DNA of 64,000 nt, from assembly GCA_002256205.1 (NCBI GenBank), contig NKIW01000003.1, forward strand, positions 62,001 to 126,000. Direction: 5' to 3'. Made by a program: the position numbers and the translations under genes. Below are positions 1 to 7,740 of the stretch, one piece after another (positions within the stretch are counted from its first letter, which is position 1; each line of letters begins with the position of its first letter). Under the pieces are notes generated by a model. The model saw only the letters and a list, made by a program, of their open reading frames with translations. It had not been told where the DNA came from and did no database searches. This DNA comes from Rhizobiales bacterium PAR1. GTDB lineage: Bacteria > Pseudomonadota > Alphaproteobacteria > Rhizobiales > Beijerinckiaceae.

Positions 1-936
1 GAGTGGCCGAACGGTGCGCTGGCGCAGGGATTTTCGGCGGAAGACCCGGAGAGCCTGCGTGGACCACAATTCGAGGCGGCGTGGTGTGACGAACTCGCCA
101 AGTGGCAATATGCCGATCAGGCGTTCGACATGTTGCAATTCGGTTTGCGGCTCGGGGACAACCCGAAGCAGGTGATCACCACGACCCCGCGTCCCACGCC
201 TTTGCTCAAACGTTTGGTCGCGGACCCGAGGACCGCGCTCAGCCATGCGCCGACGCGGGCAAATGCGGCAAACCTCGCGCCGAACTTCCTTGCGCGGATC
301 GTCTCCCGTTATGCCGGGACGCAGCTGGGTCGGCAGGAACTCGACGGCATCATGATCGAGGACAATCCGGATGCGTTATTCCGGCGCGAGATGTTCGAAG
401 CGAGCCGGATCGACCGGGCACCGCACCTCGTGCGCATCGTGGTGGCGGTGGACCCGCCAGCCGGGGGCAAACGCGGTGGTCGCTGCGGAATTGTCGTCGC
501 CGGCAAGGACGAGAACGGCGCGGTGTTCATCCTCGAGGATGCCTCGCTGGAAGTCGCGCGCCCGGAGGTCTGGGCGGCGAAAGCCATCGACGCCTATCAG
601 CGCCATGCGGCGGATGCACTGGTTGCCGAGATCAATCAGGGCGGTGAAATGGTCTCGAGCGTGCTCGGCGCCATCGATGCCAGCGTGCCGGTAACAACGG
701 TGCGGGCCAAGCGCGGCAAGCACACCCGCGCCGAGCCGGTCGCGGCGCTCTATGCGCAAGGGCGGGTGAAGCATGTCGGTCCTTTCCCGGCGCTGGAAGA
801 TGAAATGGCGGCCTTCGGGGCCGATGGTCTCGCCGATGGGCGCTCGCCCGACCGGCTCGATGCGCTGGTCTGGGCGGTGACCCATCTGGTGCTCGAAGGT
901 GAGGCGGGCGCGCCAAGAGTGCGACGGCTGGGCTGA
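1..936 (+). CDS. GTA/phage terminase large subunit (5' end outside window)
   Basis: The reading frame is open from base 1, so the N-terminus with Walker A lies outside the window. The visible part has the acidic Walker B region (AWCDELAKW), the coupling motif ITTTPRP, and then a C-terminal RNase H-like nuclease domain starting near VAVDPPA. This is the motor that packages DNA into the capsid. It is RcGTA gene 2 by position and is followed directly by portal, protease and capsid. Its base composition resembles the rest of the window, as expected for a domesticated GTA rather than a recent prophage. Assignment as terminase is secure; GTA rather than phage is inferred from the whole cluster. Confidence 0.95.
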   Translation, partial: EWPNGALAQGFSAEDPESLRGPQFEAAWCDELAKWQYADQAFDMLQFGLRLGDNPKQVITTTPRPTPLLKRLVADPRTALSHAPTRANAANLAPNFLARIVSRYAGTQLGRQELDGIMIEDNPDALFRREMFEASRIDRAPHLVRIVVAVDPPAGGKRGGRCGIVVAGKDENGAVFILEDASLEVARPEVWAAKAIDAYQRHAADALVAEINQGGEMVSSVLGAIDASVPVTTVRAKRGKHTRAEPVAALYAQGRVKHVGPFPALEDEMAAFGADGLADGRSPDRLDALVWAVTHLVLEGEAGAPRVRRLG

Positions 937-956
937 GCCTGTTTTTGGATGTTTCG

Positions 957-984
957 AGGCCGCCCGCGAGGCGGCCTTTTTGTT
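957..984 (+). terminator. Terminator-like hairpin ahead of portal gene
   Basis: A perfect 8-bp stem, AGGCCGCC (957-964) with GGCGGCCT (970-977) and a 5-base loop, is followed by a run of T (977-981). It has the form of an intrinsic terminator but lies inside the GTA operon, about 40 bases before the portal start. It is preceded by GGATGTTTCG. Similar hairpins precede capsid and adaptor. Confidence 0.7.
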
Positions 985-1025
985 GGGCCAAGGTCTGGTC
1001 CCTAAACCTCGTCATGGAGAGACGC

Positions 1026-2234
1026 ATGGTCAATCTTCTCGAACGCCTCTTCGGGGGCGAGGCAAGCCGCACGAAAGCGGTGCGGCAGGCGCCGATGGTG
1101 GCCTTCCATCAACCCGGCTCCGGGTTCTTCTCGGACAGATCGGGGCCGGGGCTGGTGCATGCGGGTTTTCATCGCAACGCCATCGTCTACCGCTGCGTGA
1201 GGCTCATTTCCGAAGCCGCGGCGCAGATCGCCTGGACGGTGCTGATCAACGGGTCCGAACAGAAGGACCACCCGGTTGAGGCACTGCTGACACGCCCCAA
1301 TGCCCGCGAAAGCGGCACGGACATGCTCGAAGCACTCTACGGTCACCTCCTTGTTTCCGGGAATGCCTATTGCGAAGTGATCGCGGCCAGCGGCAAGCCC
1401 GCGGAACTCCATGTGCTGAGGCCGGATCGCGTCAGCCTCGTGCCGGGACCAGATGGCTGGCCGTTGGCCTATGACTATGCCGTGGGCACGGGGCTGACGC
1501 GGTTTCCGATTCCGGAGAACGGGCCGTCGCCCATCCTGCATCTCCGGCTTTTTGATCCCCTGAATGATCACTATGGCTTCGCGCCACTTTCGGCGGCGCA
1601 GGTGGCGCTCGAAATGCACGATGCCGCAAGCCGCTGGAACAAGGCGCTGCTTGATAATTCCGCGAGGCCCTCCGGCGCGTTGGTCTATGGCTCGACAGAT
1701 CAGATGAGCGAAGATCAGTTCGAACGGCTCAAGGGTGAACTCGAAAGTGCCTTTCAGGGTTCGACCAATGCCGGACGCCCGATCCTCCTCGAGGGCGGGC
1801 TCGATTGGAAACCGCTATCGCTCACGCCGAAGGATATGGATTTTCTCGAAGCGCGCGCCGGGGCTGCGCGGGAAATCGCGCTGGCCTTTGGCGTGCCGCC
1901 GCTGCTGCTCGGCTTTCCGGGGGACAATACCCACGCCAACTATGCCGAGGCGAACCGGGCTTTCTGGCGCTCGACGGTGTTGCCGCTCGTGCAGCGGACG
2001 CAAGGTGCGCTTGCACATTGGCTCCAGCCCTACTTCAGCGAAGACATTCGCTTCAAGCCGGATCTCGATGGCATCGAGGCTCTTTCCAGTGAACGCGAGG
2101 CGCTCTGGCGCCGGGTTACTGCCGCAACCTTCCTCACCGAAGAAGAGAAGCGTGAGGCGATTGGCTACGGCAAGCGGACAGCGCCGCTGAACCCGGCCAA
2201 GCCTGTCAAGCCCGTCCTGCCTGCCAAGCCGTGA
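1026..2234 (+). CDS. GTA/phage portal protein (HK97 type)
   Basis: A 402-residue HK97-family portal protein. It forms the dodecameric ring at one capsid vertex through which DNA enters and leaves, and to which the neck binds. The ATG at 1026 is chosen because GGAGAG lies about 6 bases upstream; the frame is open further upstream but that sequence does not look like a portal N-terminus. Family-like stretches include FHRNAIVYRCVRLISEAAA near the N-terminus and FGVPPLLLGFPGDNTHANY in the C-terminal half. It corresponds to RcGTA gene 3. The C-terminus is a short Pro/Lys/Ala tail (NPAKPVKPVLPAKP). Confidence 0.95.
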   Translation: MVNLLERLFGGEASRTKAVRQAPMVAFHQPGSGFFSDRSGPGLVHAGFHRNAIVYRCVRLISEAAAQIAWTVLINGSEQKDHPVEALLTRPNARESGTDMLEALYGHLLVSGNAYCEVIAASGKPAELHVLRPDRVSLVPGPDGWPLAYDYAVGTGLTRFPIPENGPSPILHLRLFDPLNDHYGFAPLSAAQVALEMHDAASRWNKALLDNSARPSGALVYGSTDQMSEDQFERLKGELESAFQGSTNAGRPILLEGGLDWKPLSLTPKDMDFLEARAGAAREIALAFGVPPLLLGFPGDNTHANYAEANRAFWRSTVLPLVQRTQGALAHWLQPYFSEDIRFKPDLDGIEALSSEREALWRRVTAATFLTEEEKREAIGYGKRTAPLNPAKPVKPVLPAKP

Positions 2235-2240
2235 TCCCGC

Positions 2241-2432
2241 ATGGGTTCGATCACGGAGTCGATCCTCACGCGGGGAGATCTCGCGCATCTCGCACTTTTT
2301 CTCTGGGCGAGCGGCGCCTCGGCGCTGCTCTACCAGGCCTTTCGTGAAATCACCGCTGCCAACCGGCGGTTCGATGCCTTCGTGCGTGAACTCGCGCGCT
2401 TCAACAACCGTCACGGAGAAACACCGCCATGA
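2241..2432 (+). CDS. Small GTA-associated membrane protein
   Basis: A 63-residue protein between portal and prohead protease, the place of small accessory genes such as RcGTA g3.5. It has one hydrophobic segment (about residues 14-33, LAHLALFLWASGASALLYQA) followed by a charged helical tail rich in Arg and Asn. It begins 6 bases after the portal stop and overlaps the next gene by 4 bases (ATGA), so translation is probably coupled. I do not recognise a characterised family. The position suggests a role in particle assembly or membrane association, but this is inference. Confidence 0.7.
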   Translation: MGSITESILTRGDLAHLALFLWASGASALLYQAFREITAANRRFDAFVRELARFNNRHGETPP

Positions 2433-2629
2433 ACCGCCTGCGCTTACCTCCGGCGCTGAGGAAGAAGGATGAACCCGCCGCGCCACGCGGGGTACGGGAT
2501 GTCTTCCAGCGCTTTTTCGATCTCATCGAGCGGCTCGAACGCCCGTTTCACCCCGGTGATAGCCGCCCTGCGCCGGAGGTGAAGGCGCGGATCACCCGTC
2601 TGGACGACAAGCCGCACCGCCCTTCCTGA
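2429..2629 (+). CDS. Small hypothetical GTA protein
   Basis: A 66-residue basic, mostly hydrophilic protein coupled to the preceding small gene by an ATGA overlap. The middle (about residues 20-38) is a predicted helix, VFQRFFDLIERLERPF, and the ends are Pro/Arg/Lys-rich. No cysteine pair or catalytic motif is visible. Its conserved-looking coupling between portal and protease genes supports a real gene. Its function is unknown to me; a scaffold or portal-associated role is possible but unsupported by the sequence alone. Confidence 0.65.
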   Translation: MNRLRLPPALRKKDEPAAPRGVRDVFQRFFDLIERLERPFHPGDSRPAPEVKARITRLDDKPHRPS

Positions 2630-2647
2630 CGGCGGTGCTGCCCGTTT

Positions 2648-2682
2648 CCATCTGATCCGAGGTTTCCCAAAATCCGAGGTTT
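2648..2682 (+). repeat. Short repeats in leader of prohead protease
   Basis: The leader contains two copies of ATCCGAGGTTT (2655-2665 and 2672-2682, 17 bases apart), ending a few bases before the protease ATG at 2686. The overlapping 12-mer CCATCTGATCCG (2648-2659) occurs again at 5483-5494 in the leader of the adaptor gene. This suggests a shared control element within the cluster. Confidence 0.5.
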
Positions 2683-2685
2683 TCC

Positions 2686-3246
2686 ATGACCATTGGTTCG
2701 ATTTCCGGCCGGCTTCCCTCCCCACTGGCCGGAATAGGCGTCCGCGCGCCTGCCCCCTCACTGTGTAGCGCGGACGCCACCTTCTCCACTGATCCGGTGC
2801 GCGGCGAATTCGAGGGCTATGCCTCGCTGTTCGGCGTGATGGATCTCGGCCGCGATGTCGTGATGCCCGGCGCCTTTCGGGATACGATCGAGCGGCGCGG
2901 CGCGCCGGGCGTGAAGCTTCTCTGGCAGCATGATCCGGGCCAGCCGCTTGGTGTCTGGACCTCCATCGAGGAGGATGGCCGGGGGCTTTATGTCCGCGGC
3001 GCGCTCGACCTTCAGCAGGGCAAATCCCGCGAGGCGCTAAGCCTGATGCAGAAGGGCGCGCTCGACGGATTGTCCATCGGCTATCGCACCGAGATTGAAC
3101 GCAAGGACCCTTCCACGGGTCTGCGCCGGCTTGAGCGGATCGACCTGTGGGAAATCTCGCTGGTGACTTTTCCGCTGCTGCCGCAGGCGCGGGTGCGCTC
3201 GGTCAAAGCCGCGCCGCCGCCGGGTCGGAACCCCTATTTCATGTGA
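2686..3246 (+). CDS. HK97-family prohead protease
   Basis: A 186-residue serine protease of peptidase family S78 (U35) that removes the N-terminal delta domain of the capsid protein during maturation. The catalytic His is H82 in LLWQHD and the catalytic Ser is S130 in LDGLSIGYR. The fold-typical stretch EGYASLFGVMDLGRDVVMPGAF (residues about 43-64) is present in full. The N-terminal 30 residues are variable and proline-rich. It corresponds to RcGTA gene 4 and sits just upstream of its substrate gene. Confidence 0.95.
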   Translation: MTIGSISGRLPSPLAGIGVRAPAPSLCSADATFSTDPVRGEFEGYASLFGVMDLGRDVVMPGAFRDTIERRGAPGVKLLWQHDPGQPLGVWTSIEEDGRGLYVRGALDLQQGKSREALSLMQKGALDGLSIGYRTEIERKDPSTGLRRLERIDLWEISLVTFPLLPQARVRSVKAAPPPGRNPYFM

Positions 3247-3326
3247 ACGGCCACCGATCCGATTTTCGCCAGCGATCGTGATCGCGGTGAGTTCAAGTCT
3301 ATCCGGCTCGCAAGGCCCGGATGTTC

Positions 3327-3348
3327 GCCGCCTTCGGGCGGCTTTTTT
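3327..3348 (+). terminator. Terminator-like hairpin ahead of capsid gene
   Basis: The stem GCCGCC (3327-3332) pairs with GGCGGC (3337-3342) across a very stable TTCG tetraloop and is followed by six T (3343-3348). It lies 21 bases before the capsid start. Like the hairpin before the portal gene it is preceded by GGATGTTCG. Either it attenuates readthrough or it marks a capsid-specific transcript end. Confidence 0.75.
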
Positions 3349-3369
3349 GCGTGAAAACAGAGGATACTG

Positions 3370-4602
3370 ATGATGGATCTCTCCAACAGCGGGCGCATGG
3401 CGCCCGAGACCAAGATTGATGACGCCCGCACGCATGAAGCGGCGGTGATGCAGACTTTCGAGGCGTTCAAGGCCGCAAATGACGAGCGTCTCGCCGAGAT
3501 CGAGCGCAAGCAGCGCGCCGATGTCCTGCTGGAAGAGAAGGTGGATCGCATCAACCGCGACATGGATCGGATGATCTCCAAGGCGGCCCGTCCGGCTCTT
3601 GGCGCCCCGGTGCGTCGCGACGAGGTGATTGCCATCGAGCACAAGGCGGCGTTCGAGTCCTATGCCCGTACGGGACAGGCCGATGCGATCCGCATGATCG
3701 AATCGAAGGCGCTGAACGGGGCCATCGCGCCGGATGGCGGCTACCTCCTGCCCCCGGATGCCGAAGCCTCCATCCTATCCCGCATGGCGGCGCTTTCGCC
3801 GATCCGTTCGGTGGCGATGGTGCGGACGCTTGCCAATTCGACCCTCAAGAAGGCCGTGTACCCGACAGGTTCGAATGGCGGCTGGTCGTCGCAGTCGACG
3901 GCCTCGAATACCGTGACGACGAACCAGTATTCCGAGCTGAGCTTCCCGACCATGGAGCTCTTCTCGCAGCCGGCGGCGACGCAGACCATGCTCGACGATG
4001 CGGCGGTGGATGTCGAATCCTGGATTTCGGATGAGATCGTCTACTCGTTTTCGGCGGCGGAAAGCACGGCCTTCATCAATGGTGACGGCATCAACAAGCC
4101 CAAAGGTCTCCTGAGTTACACCACGGTGGCCGATACCTCCTGGGCCTGGGGCAGCCTTGGAACTATCGCGACCGGCGTCTCCGCCGGTTTCTCCGCGACC
4201 AACCCGTCGGATATCCTGTTCGACTTCGCCCATGGCCTGAAAAGTGCCTACCGCCAGCATGGCACCTTTGTAATGAACCGGAAAACGCAAGGCGTGATCC
4301 GCAAGTTCAAGGATACGACCGGCAATTACATCTGGGCACCGCCGACCATGATCGGCGCCAAGGCAACCCTGATGAACTTCCCGGTCGTCGAAGCCGAGGA
4401 CATGCCGGATATCGCGGCAAATTCGCTCTCGGTGGCTTTCGGTGATTTCCGCCGCGGTTATCTCGTGATTGACCGCGTCGGCATCCGGGCGCTGCGCGAC
4501 CCGTATTCCGCCAAGCCCTATGTGCTGTTCTACACGACCAAGCGTGTCGGCGGCGGAGTGCAGGACTTCCAGGCGATCAAGCTATTGAAGTTCGGCGTTT
4601 AA
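3370..4602 (+). CDS. Major capsid protein (HK97 fold)
   Basis: A 410-residue capsid subunit. Residues about 15-75 form a charged coiled-coil delta domain that the upstream protease would remove; the mature shell domain starts near ALNGAIAPDGGYLLPP. The C-terminal half has typical HK97 features, including the FINGDGINKPKGLLSY loop. It corresponds to RcGTA gene 5. The start is ATG 3370 (ATG 3373 is possible), with AGAGG upstream. Its TAA stop at 4600-4602 overlaps the stop of the convergent serine protease gene through the shared palindrome TTAA. Confidence 0.95.
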   Translation: MMDLSNSGRMAPETKIDDARTHEAAVMQTFEAFKAANDERLAEIERKQRADVLLEEKVDRINRDMDRMISKAARPALGAPVRRDEVIAIEHKAAFESYARTGQADAIRMIESKALNGAIAPDGGYLLPPDAEASILSRMAALSPIRSVAMVRTLANSTLKKAVYPTGSNGGWSSQSTASNTVTTNQYSELSFPTMELFSQPAATQTMLDDAAVDVESWISDEIVYSFSAAESTAFINGDGINKPKGLLSYTTVADTSWAWGSLGTIATGVSAGFSATNPSDILFDFAHGLKSAYRQHGTFVMNRKTQGVIRKFKDTTGNYIWAPPTMIGAKATLMNFPVVEAEDMPDIAANSLSVAFGDFRRGYLVIDRVGIRALRDPYSAKPYVLFYTTKRVGGGVQDFQAIKLLKFGV

Positions 4603-5405
4603 TCGCTCGATGAAATTGGGACAGCGCCTGCCACCCGGCTGCGGCTGCCCCAACGGATCAGCACACTATCGATCCATCCGCGTTGCGGGGCGATGCGCAC
4701 GGCCTGCGCTGTCGTCCCGCAATGCCGAGCGGTGCCGAATTTCTCTTTTCCGTAGATGACGCCGACCATCACGGAGCCATCGAAAACCGGGCCACCGGAA
4801 TCGCCGGTGCAGATGGCGAAATCGCCGAGGTCGGCATCAACGCGATAGCCGATCCGCATGAAGCGTGGGTAGATCTTCGGCAAGACGCTGGCCGAAGCGC
4901 TCCGCAACGTGCCGGAACTCGCTTCCTCGCGCTCGCCGATCAGACCGAAGCCCGCAATGGTTCTCCGGTCGCCAATGGCATGGGGATGCCCGTCCGCCTC
5001 AAGTTGAACCGGCACGAAACGATCCGGCAGGTTGGTCTCGAGCTTCAGCAGCGCCATGTCGATGGAGACATTGGACGCGCGGGAATAACCCGGATTGACC
5101 GCTTTGGTGGCGACACGCTGCACAATATGGGAGCCGTGCTCCTCGTAGGCGATGATCACCTGCTTCGCCTGCGCGACACAATGCGCGGCGGTGAGGATGA
5201 TATCCGGCGCGATGACGGTGCCGGTGCATGTGCCAAAACCGCGCGCGGCCGCCGATTCGACAATGACGACATGCGGCTTGAGGCCGGAATCAGCGCTGGT
5301 CGCCCTTCCGCCTAGGGAAAAGGCAGGAAAACTGGCGAAAGAACCGGTCAGAACGCCGGTGGCGAGGACGAGCGCAATGCGCCGGAAGCAAAAATCGTAG
5401 GTCAC
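4599..5405 (-). CDS. Secreted trypsin-like serine protease (family S1) inside the GTA cluster
   Basis: A 268-residue protein with a GTG start, an N-terminal signal peptide (hydrophobic about residues 10-30) and a complete chymotrypsin-type triad: H75 in TAAHC, D116 in SIDMALLKL and S203 in GDSGGP. Paired cysteines (C60/C76 and C199/C229) fit the usual disulfides, so the enzyme is expected to act outside the cytoplasm. It lies opposite in direction between capsid and adaptor, so transcription reaching the adaptor genes crosses it in antisense. The role is unknown. Possibilities are release or processing of particles, or an unrelated gene inserted at a tolerated site. The family call is secure; the GTA link is only positional. 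Confidence 0.9.
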   Translation of the reverse strand: MTYDFCFRRIALVLATGVLTGSFASFPAFSLGGRATSADSGLKPHVVIVESAAARGFGTCTGTVIAPDIILTAAHCVAQAKQVIIAYEEHGSHIVQRVATKAVNPGYSRASNVSIDMALLKLETNLPDRFVPVQLEADGHPHAIGDRRTIAGFGLIGEREEASSGTLRSASASVLPKIYPRFMRIGYRVDADLGDFAICTGDSGGPVFDGSVMVGVIYGKEKFGTARHCGTTAQAVRIAPQRGWIDSVLIRWGSRSRVAGAVPISSSD

Positions 5406-5436
5406 GGACGGACCATTACACCGGTCACGGGACCGC

Positions 5437-5494
5437 GCAAGTCATCTGTCTACCCCAGCAAGTCATCTGTCTACCCGCCAAGCCATCTGATCCG
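5437..5494. repeat. 21-bp-period tandem repeat between protease and adaptor genes
   Basis: Two identical 19-base units GCAAGTCATCTGTCTACCC lie at 5437-5455 and 5458-5476, 21 bases apart, followed by a degraded third copy (about 5479-5494). The spacing equals two helical turns, which fits a protein-binding array. The third copy contains the 12-mer also seen upstream of the prohead protease gene. Confidence 0.7.
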
Positions 5495-5539
5495 CCAGGC
5501 TCCACCCATGCTGCATCGGGGGGGGCTTTGGACAGATCT

Positions 5540-5560
5540 GCCGCCCGAGCGGCCCTTTTT
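5540..5560 (+). terminator. Terminator-like hairpin ahead of adaptor gene
   Basis: The stem GCCGC (5540-5544) pairs with GCGGC (5549-5553), loop CCGA, followed by CC and five T (5556-5560). It lies 23 bases before the adaptor ATG. It is weaker than the hairpins before portal and capsid but has the same layout. Confidence 0.55.
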
Positions 5561-5583
5561 CAAAACAGAGATTGGATAGCCCC

Positions 5584-6147
5584 ATGATCCCCGTGCTGCT
5601 GGACGGCCCGACCGTCGAACCGATTTCCCTTGCCGAAGCCAAACTGTGGTTGCGCCTTGATACAACCGACGAGGATGATCTCGTGCGCGCGCTGATTGTT
5701 GCTGCGCGGCTGATGGTCGAGGCCGAAATCGGGCAGGTGCTGATCGGCCAGAACTGGCGCCTCGTCGGGGATGCCTGGCCGGCTGGAGAACTGATCCCGG
5801 TGCGGATCGGCCGCATCCGCAGTGTTTCCGGAGGCCGGGTGTATTCGGTGGACGGTGTCGCGACAGCCATTGCTGCAAACCGATTCACGGTGTTTGCCAA
5901 CAGCGAGCCGCCGGCGATCCTCGCGCTCGATCGGCTGATTCCAGGGCGGGCTTATGCCGGCATCGAGATCGATATCCGCCTCGGCTTTGGCGAGGCCGCG
6001 AGCGATGTGCCGGAGACGATCCGGCTCGCGATCCGTCGCCTTGTGACGCTTTGGTACGAAAATCGTGGCGATACGCATGATCCGCAGGCGGGAATACCGC
6101 CGCAGATCCGCGCCTTGCTGCGTCCCTTCCGTCGTATCCGGCTGTGA
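5584..6147 (+). CDS. Head-tail connector/adaptor protein (gp6-like)
   Basis: A 187-residue protein of the phage phiE125 gp8 / gp6-like connector family, equivalent to RcGTA gene 6, the adaptor ring below the portal. The N-terminus (VEPISLAEAKLWLRLD) and the helical stretch DDLVRALIVAARLMVEAEIG are characteristic, as is the C-terminal ETIRLAIRRLVTLWYENR. ATG 5584 is chosen over an in-frame TTG at 5572. It starts the second run of closely packed GTA genes (gp6 to gp15) after the interruption by the antisense protease gene. Confidence 0.9.
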   Translation: MIPVLLDGPTVEPISLAEAKLWLRLDTTDEDDLVRALIVAARLMVEAEIGQVLIGQNWRLVGDAWPAGELIPVRIGRIRSVSGGRVYSVDGVATAIAANRFTVFANSEPPAILALDRLIPGRAYAGIEIDIRLGFGEAASDVPETIRLAIRRLVTLWYENRGDTHDPQAGIPPQIRALLRPFRRIRL

Positions 6148-6154
6148 GGGTGCC

Positions 6155-6514
6155 ATGACAATAACAGGACGCATGGCAACGGCAGAACGACATCCCACCA
6201 TTGAAACCCGCCGCTCCCGCGTCTCGCTGGAGGCGCCGCAGGAAACCGCCAACGCGCTCGGCGGCGCAGCGATTCAGTATCAACCACTCGTGACGCTTTG
6301 GGCACGGCTCGAAGCGCGCGGTGGCGCCGAGAAGCTCCGGGGCGGACGGCTGGAAGGCACCAGCGATACCCGCATTACCCTGCGTTGGCGCGGCGGAGTG
6401 GATACCCGGCACCGGCTTCGCCTCGGCAGTCGGATTTTCGCGATCCGCGCCGCCTTCGATCCTGATGGACGCAAGCGCGATCTCGTCTGCCTTTGCGAGG
6501 AGATTTCGGCATGA
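6155..6514 (+). CDS. Head closure/stopper protein (head-tail adaptor, gp7)
   Basis: A 119-residue protein of the SPP1 gp16 / HK97 gp10-like head-tail adaptor family, matching RcGTA gene 7 by order and size. The conserved core is QYQPLVTLWARLEARGG followed by a beta-rich half with TRITLRWRGGVDTRHRLRLG. It would plug the neck after DNA packaging. ATG 6155 has GAGGG a few bases upstream. Its stop overlaps the next ATG (ATGA). Confidence 0.85.
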   Translation: MTITGRMATAERHPTIETRRSRVSLEAPQETANALGGAAIQYQPLVTLWARLEARGGAEKLRGGRLEGTSDTRITLRWRGGVDTRHRLRLGSRIFAIRAAFDPDGRKRDLVCLCEEISA

Positions 6515-6924
6515 GCCTCACCGCGCACCCCATTGCCGCATTGAAGGCGGCGCTTCGGACAAGGCTTCTGGCGGATGTCGATCTCGCAGCACTGATTGGA
6601 GCGTCGATCTACGACGCCCCGCCGCGCGGCGCCGCCCCGCCCTACCTCGTGCTTGGCGAGGCAGATGCGCAAGAGAGCGGCACGAGCGAGCGCGACGGTC
6701 TCAAGATCGAGCTGGAGTTGGTCTCGGTGACTTCCGAACGCGGCACCTCGGCCGCCCTGGCAATGGCTTCGGCCGTCGCCGCAGCAATCGCCGCGCCGCT
6801 GCCGAGCGCTGATGGCCAACGCCTGATCGTGCTCGGTCTACGCCAGATGTCGACCCGCTACGACGCAACGAATGAACTGGCGCGTGTCACCCAGCGGCTC
6901 AGCGCCTTCACCGAACCCCTTTAA
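6511..6924 (+). CDS. Tail terminator protein (DUF3168, gp8)
   Basis: A 137-residue DUF3168 protein, equivalent to RcGTA gene 8, forming the ring that caps the tail tube and joins it to the neck. Family-like features are HPIAALKAALRTRLLADVDLA at the N-terminus, the PPYLVLGEA strand, and the C-terminal RYDATNELARVTQRLSAF. Translation is probably coupled to the stopper gene by the 4-base overlap. Confidence 0.88.
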   Translation: MSLTAHPIAALKAALRTRLLADVDLAALIGASIYDAPPRGAAPPYLVLGEADAQESGTSERDGLKIELELVSVTSERGTSAALAMASAVAAAIAAPLPSADGQRLIVLGLRQMSTRYDATNELARVTQRLSAFTEPL

Positions 6925-6939
6925 TCTCTGGAGAGCTCC

Positions 6940-7350
6940 ATGGCAGCACAACGCGGCAAGGATATTCTGCTCAAGGTCGATGATGGCACGACGCAATTCG
7001 TGACCGTGGCGGGCCTGCGCACCAAGCGTTTCGCGCTCAACGCCGAAACAGTGGATATTACCCACGCCGAATCCGCCGGGCGCTGGCGCGAATTGCTGGA
7101 TGGTGCTGGCGTCAAACGCGCCAGCGTGTCGGGCAACGGCATTTTCAAGGACGCGACCTCCGATGTGCTGGCAAGGCAGATCTTCTTCGACGGGCTGATC
7201 CGGAACTGGCAGGTGATCCTGCCGGATTTCGGCACGATCACCGGTGCCTTCCAGATTACCAGCCTTGATTACAAGGGCGAGCATGCTGGTGAGATGACCT
7301 TCGATCTCACGCTCGAGAGCGCCGGCGCGCTCAGCTTCACCGCGCTGTGA
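6940..7350 (+). CDS. Major tail tube protein (TP901-1 family, gp9)
   Basis: A 136-residue tail tube protein, equivalent to RcGTA gene 9. It starts with the typical AAQRGKDILLKVDDG and contains the family-like KRFALNAETVDITHAESAGRW. The C-terminus (GEMTFDLTLESAGALSFTAL) is the usual beta strand ending. GGAGAG lies about 8 bases before the ATG. Hexamers of this protein stack to form the short flexible tail. Confidence 0.93.
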   Translation: MAAQRGKDILLKVDDGTTQFVTVAGLRTKRFALNAETVDITHAESAGRWRELLDGAGVKRASVSGNGIFKDATSDVLARQIFFDGLIRNWQVILPDFGTITGAFQITSLDYKGEHAGEMTFDLTLESAGALSFTAL

Positions 7351-7357
7351 GGCCGCG

Positions 7358-7687
7358 ATGAGTAATCCCTTGAGGGCGGAGGCGAGCGTCGAACTCGCAG
7401 GGCAGCGCTATGTTTTGCGGTTGACGCTTCAGGCGTTGGCGGAAATCGAGGCCGCTTTTGCGGTCAAGGGGCTCGATGCCCTCGGCTCCCGGCTATCGGG
7501 CGGGAACCTCGGCGCGCAGGATTTGCTGGCGTTGCTCGGTGCGCTGATCCGGGGCGGCGGCGGGAGGATCGCCAATGCTGATCTTGCGAGCCGGATCGAG
7601 GCACGCGATCTTCCGATTCTAATCGAGGCCATCGGGGCAGTATTTACTACCAGTTTTGGCGAAAGCGAGGCAGCGGACCCTCGCTAG
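7358..7687 (+). CDS. Tail assembly chaperone (GTA gp10, TAC_11 family)
   Basis: A 109-residue protein of the GTA gp10 family, with the characteristic N-terminal half (EASVELAGQRYVLRLTLQALAEIEAAF). It is the first of two chaperone genes that lie between tail tube and tape measure, as in RcGTA. By analogy with lambda G/GT, these proteins coat the tape measure during tail assembly. The gp10.1 frame is -1 relative to this one, and both are open together from 7582 to 7687. Confidence 0.85.
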   Translation: MSNPLRAEASVELAGQRYVLRLTLQALAEIEAAFAVKGLDALGSRLSGGNLGAQDLLALLGALIRGGGGRIANADLASRIEARDLPILIEAIGAVFTTSFGESEAADPR

Positions 7688-7740
7688 CCGCAGCGCGCCC
7701 GAAGCCTGCTGTCAGCAGTCCTGGCCTGCCCTGGGCAGAG

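Noticed and set aside
5437-5476. Remnant CRISPR or attachment site
   Set aside because: The spacer between the two units is only 2 bases, and no integrase or matching second site is present.
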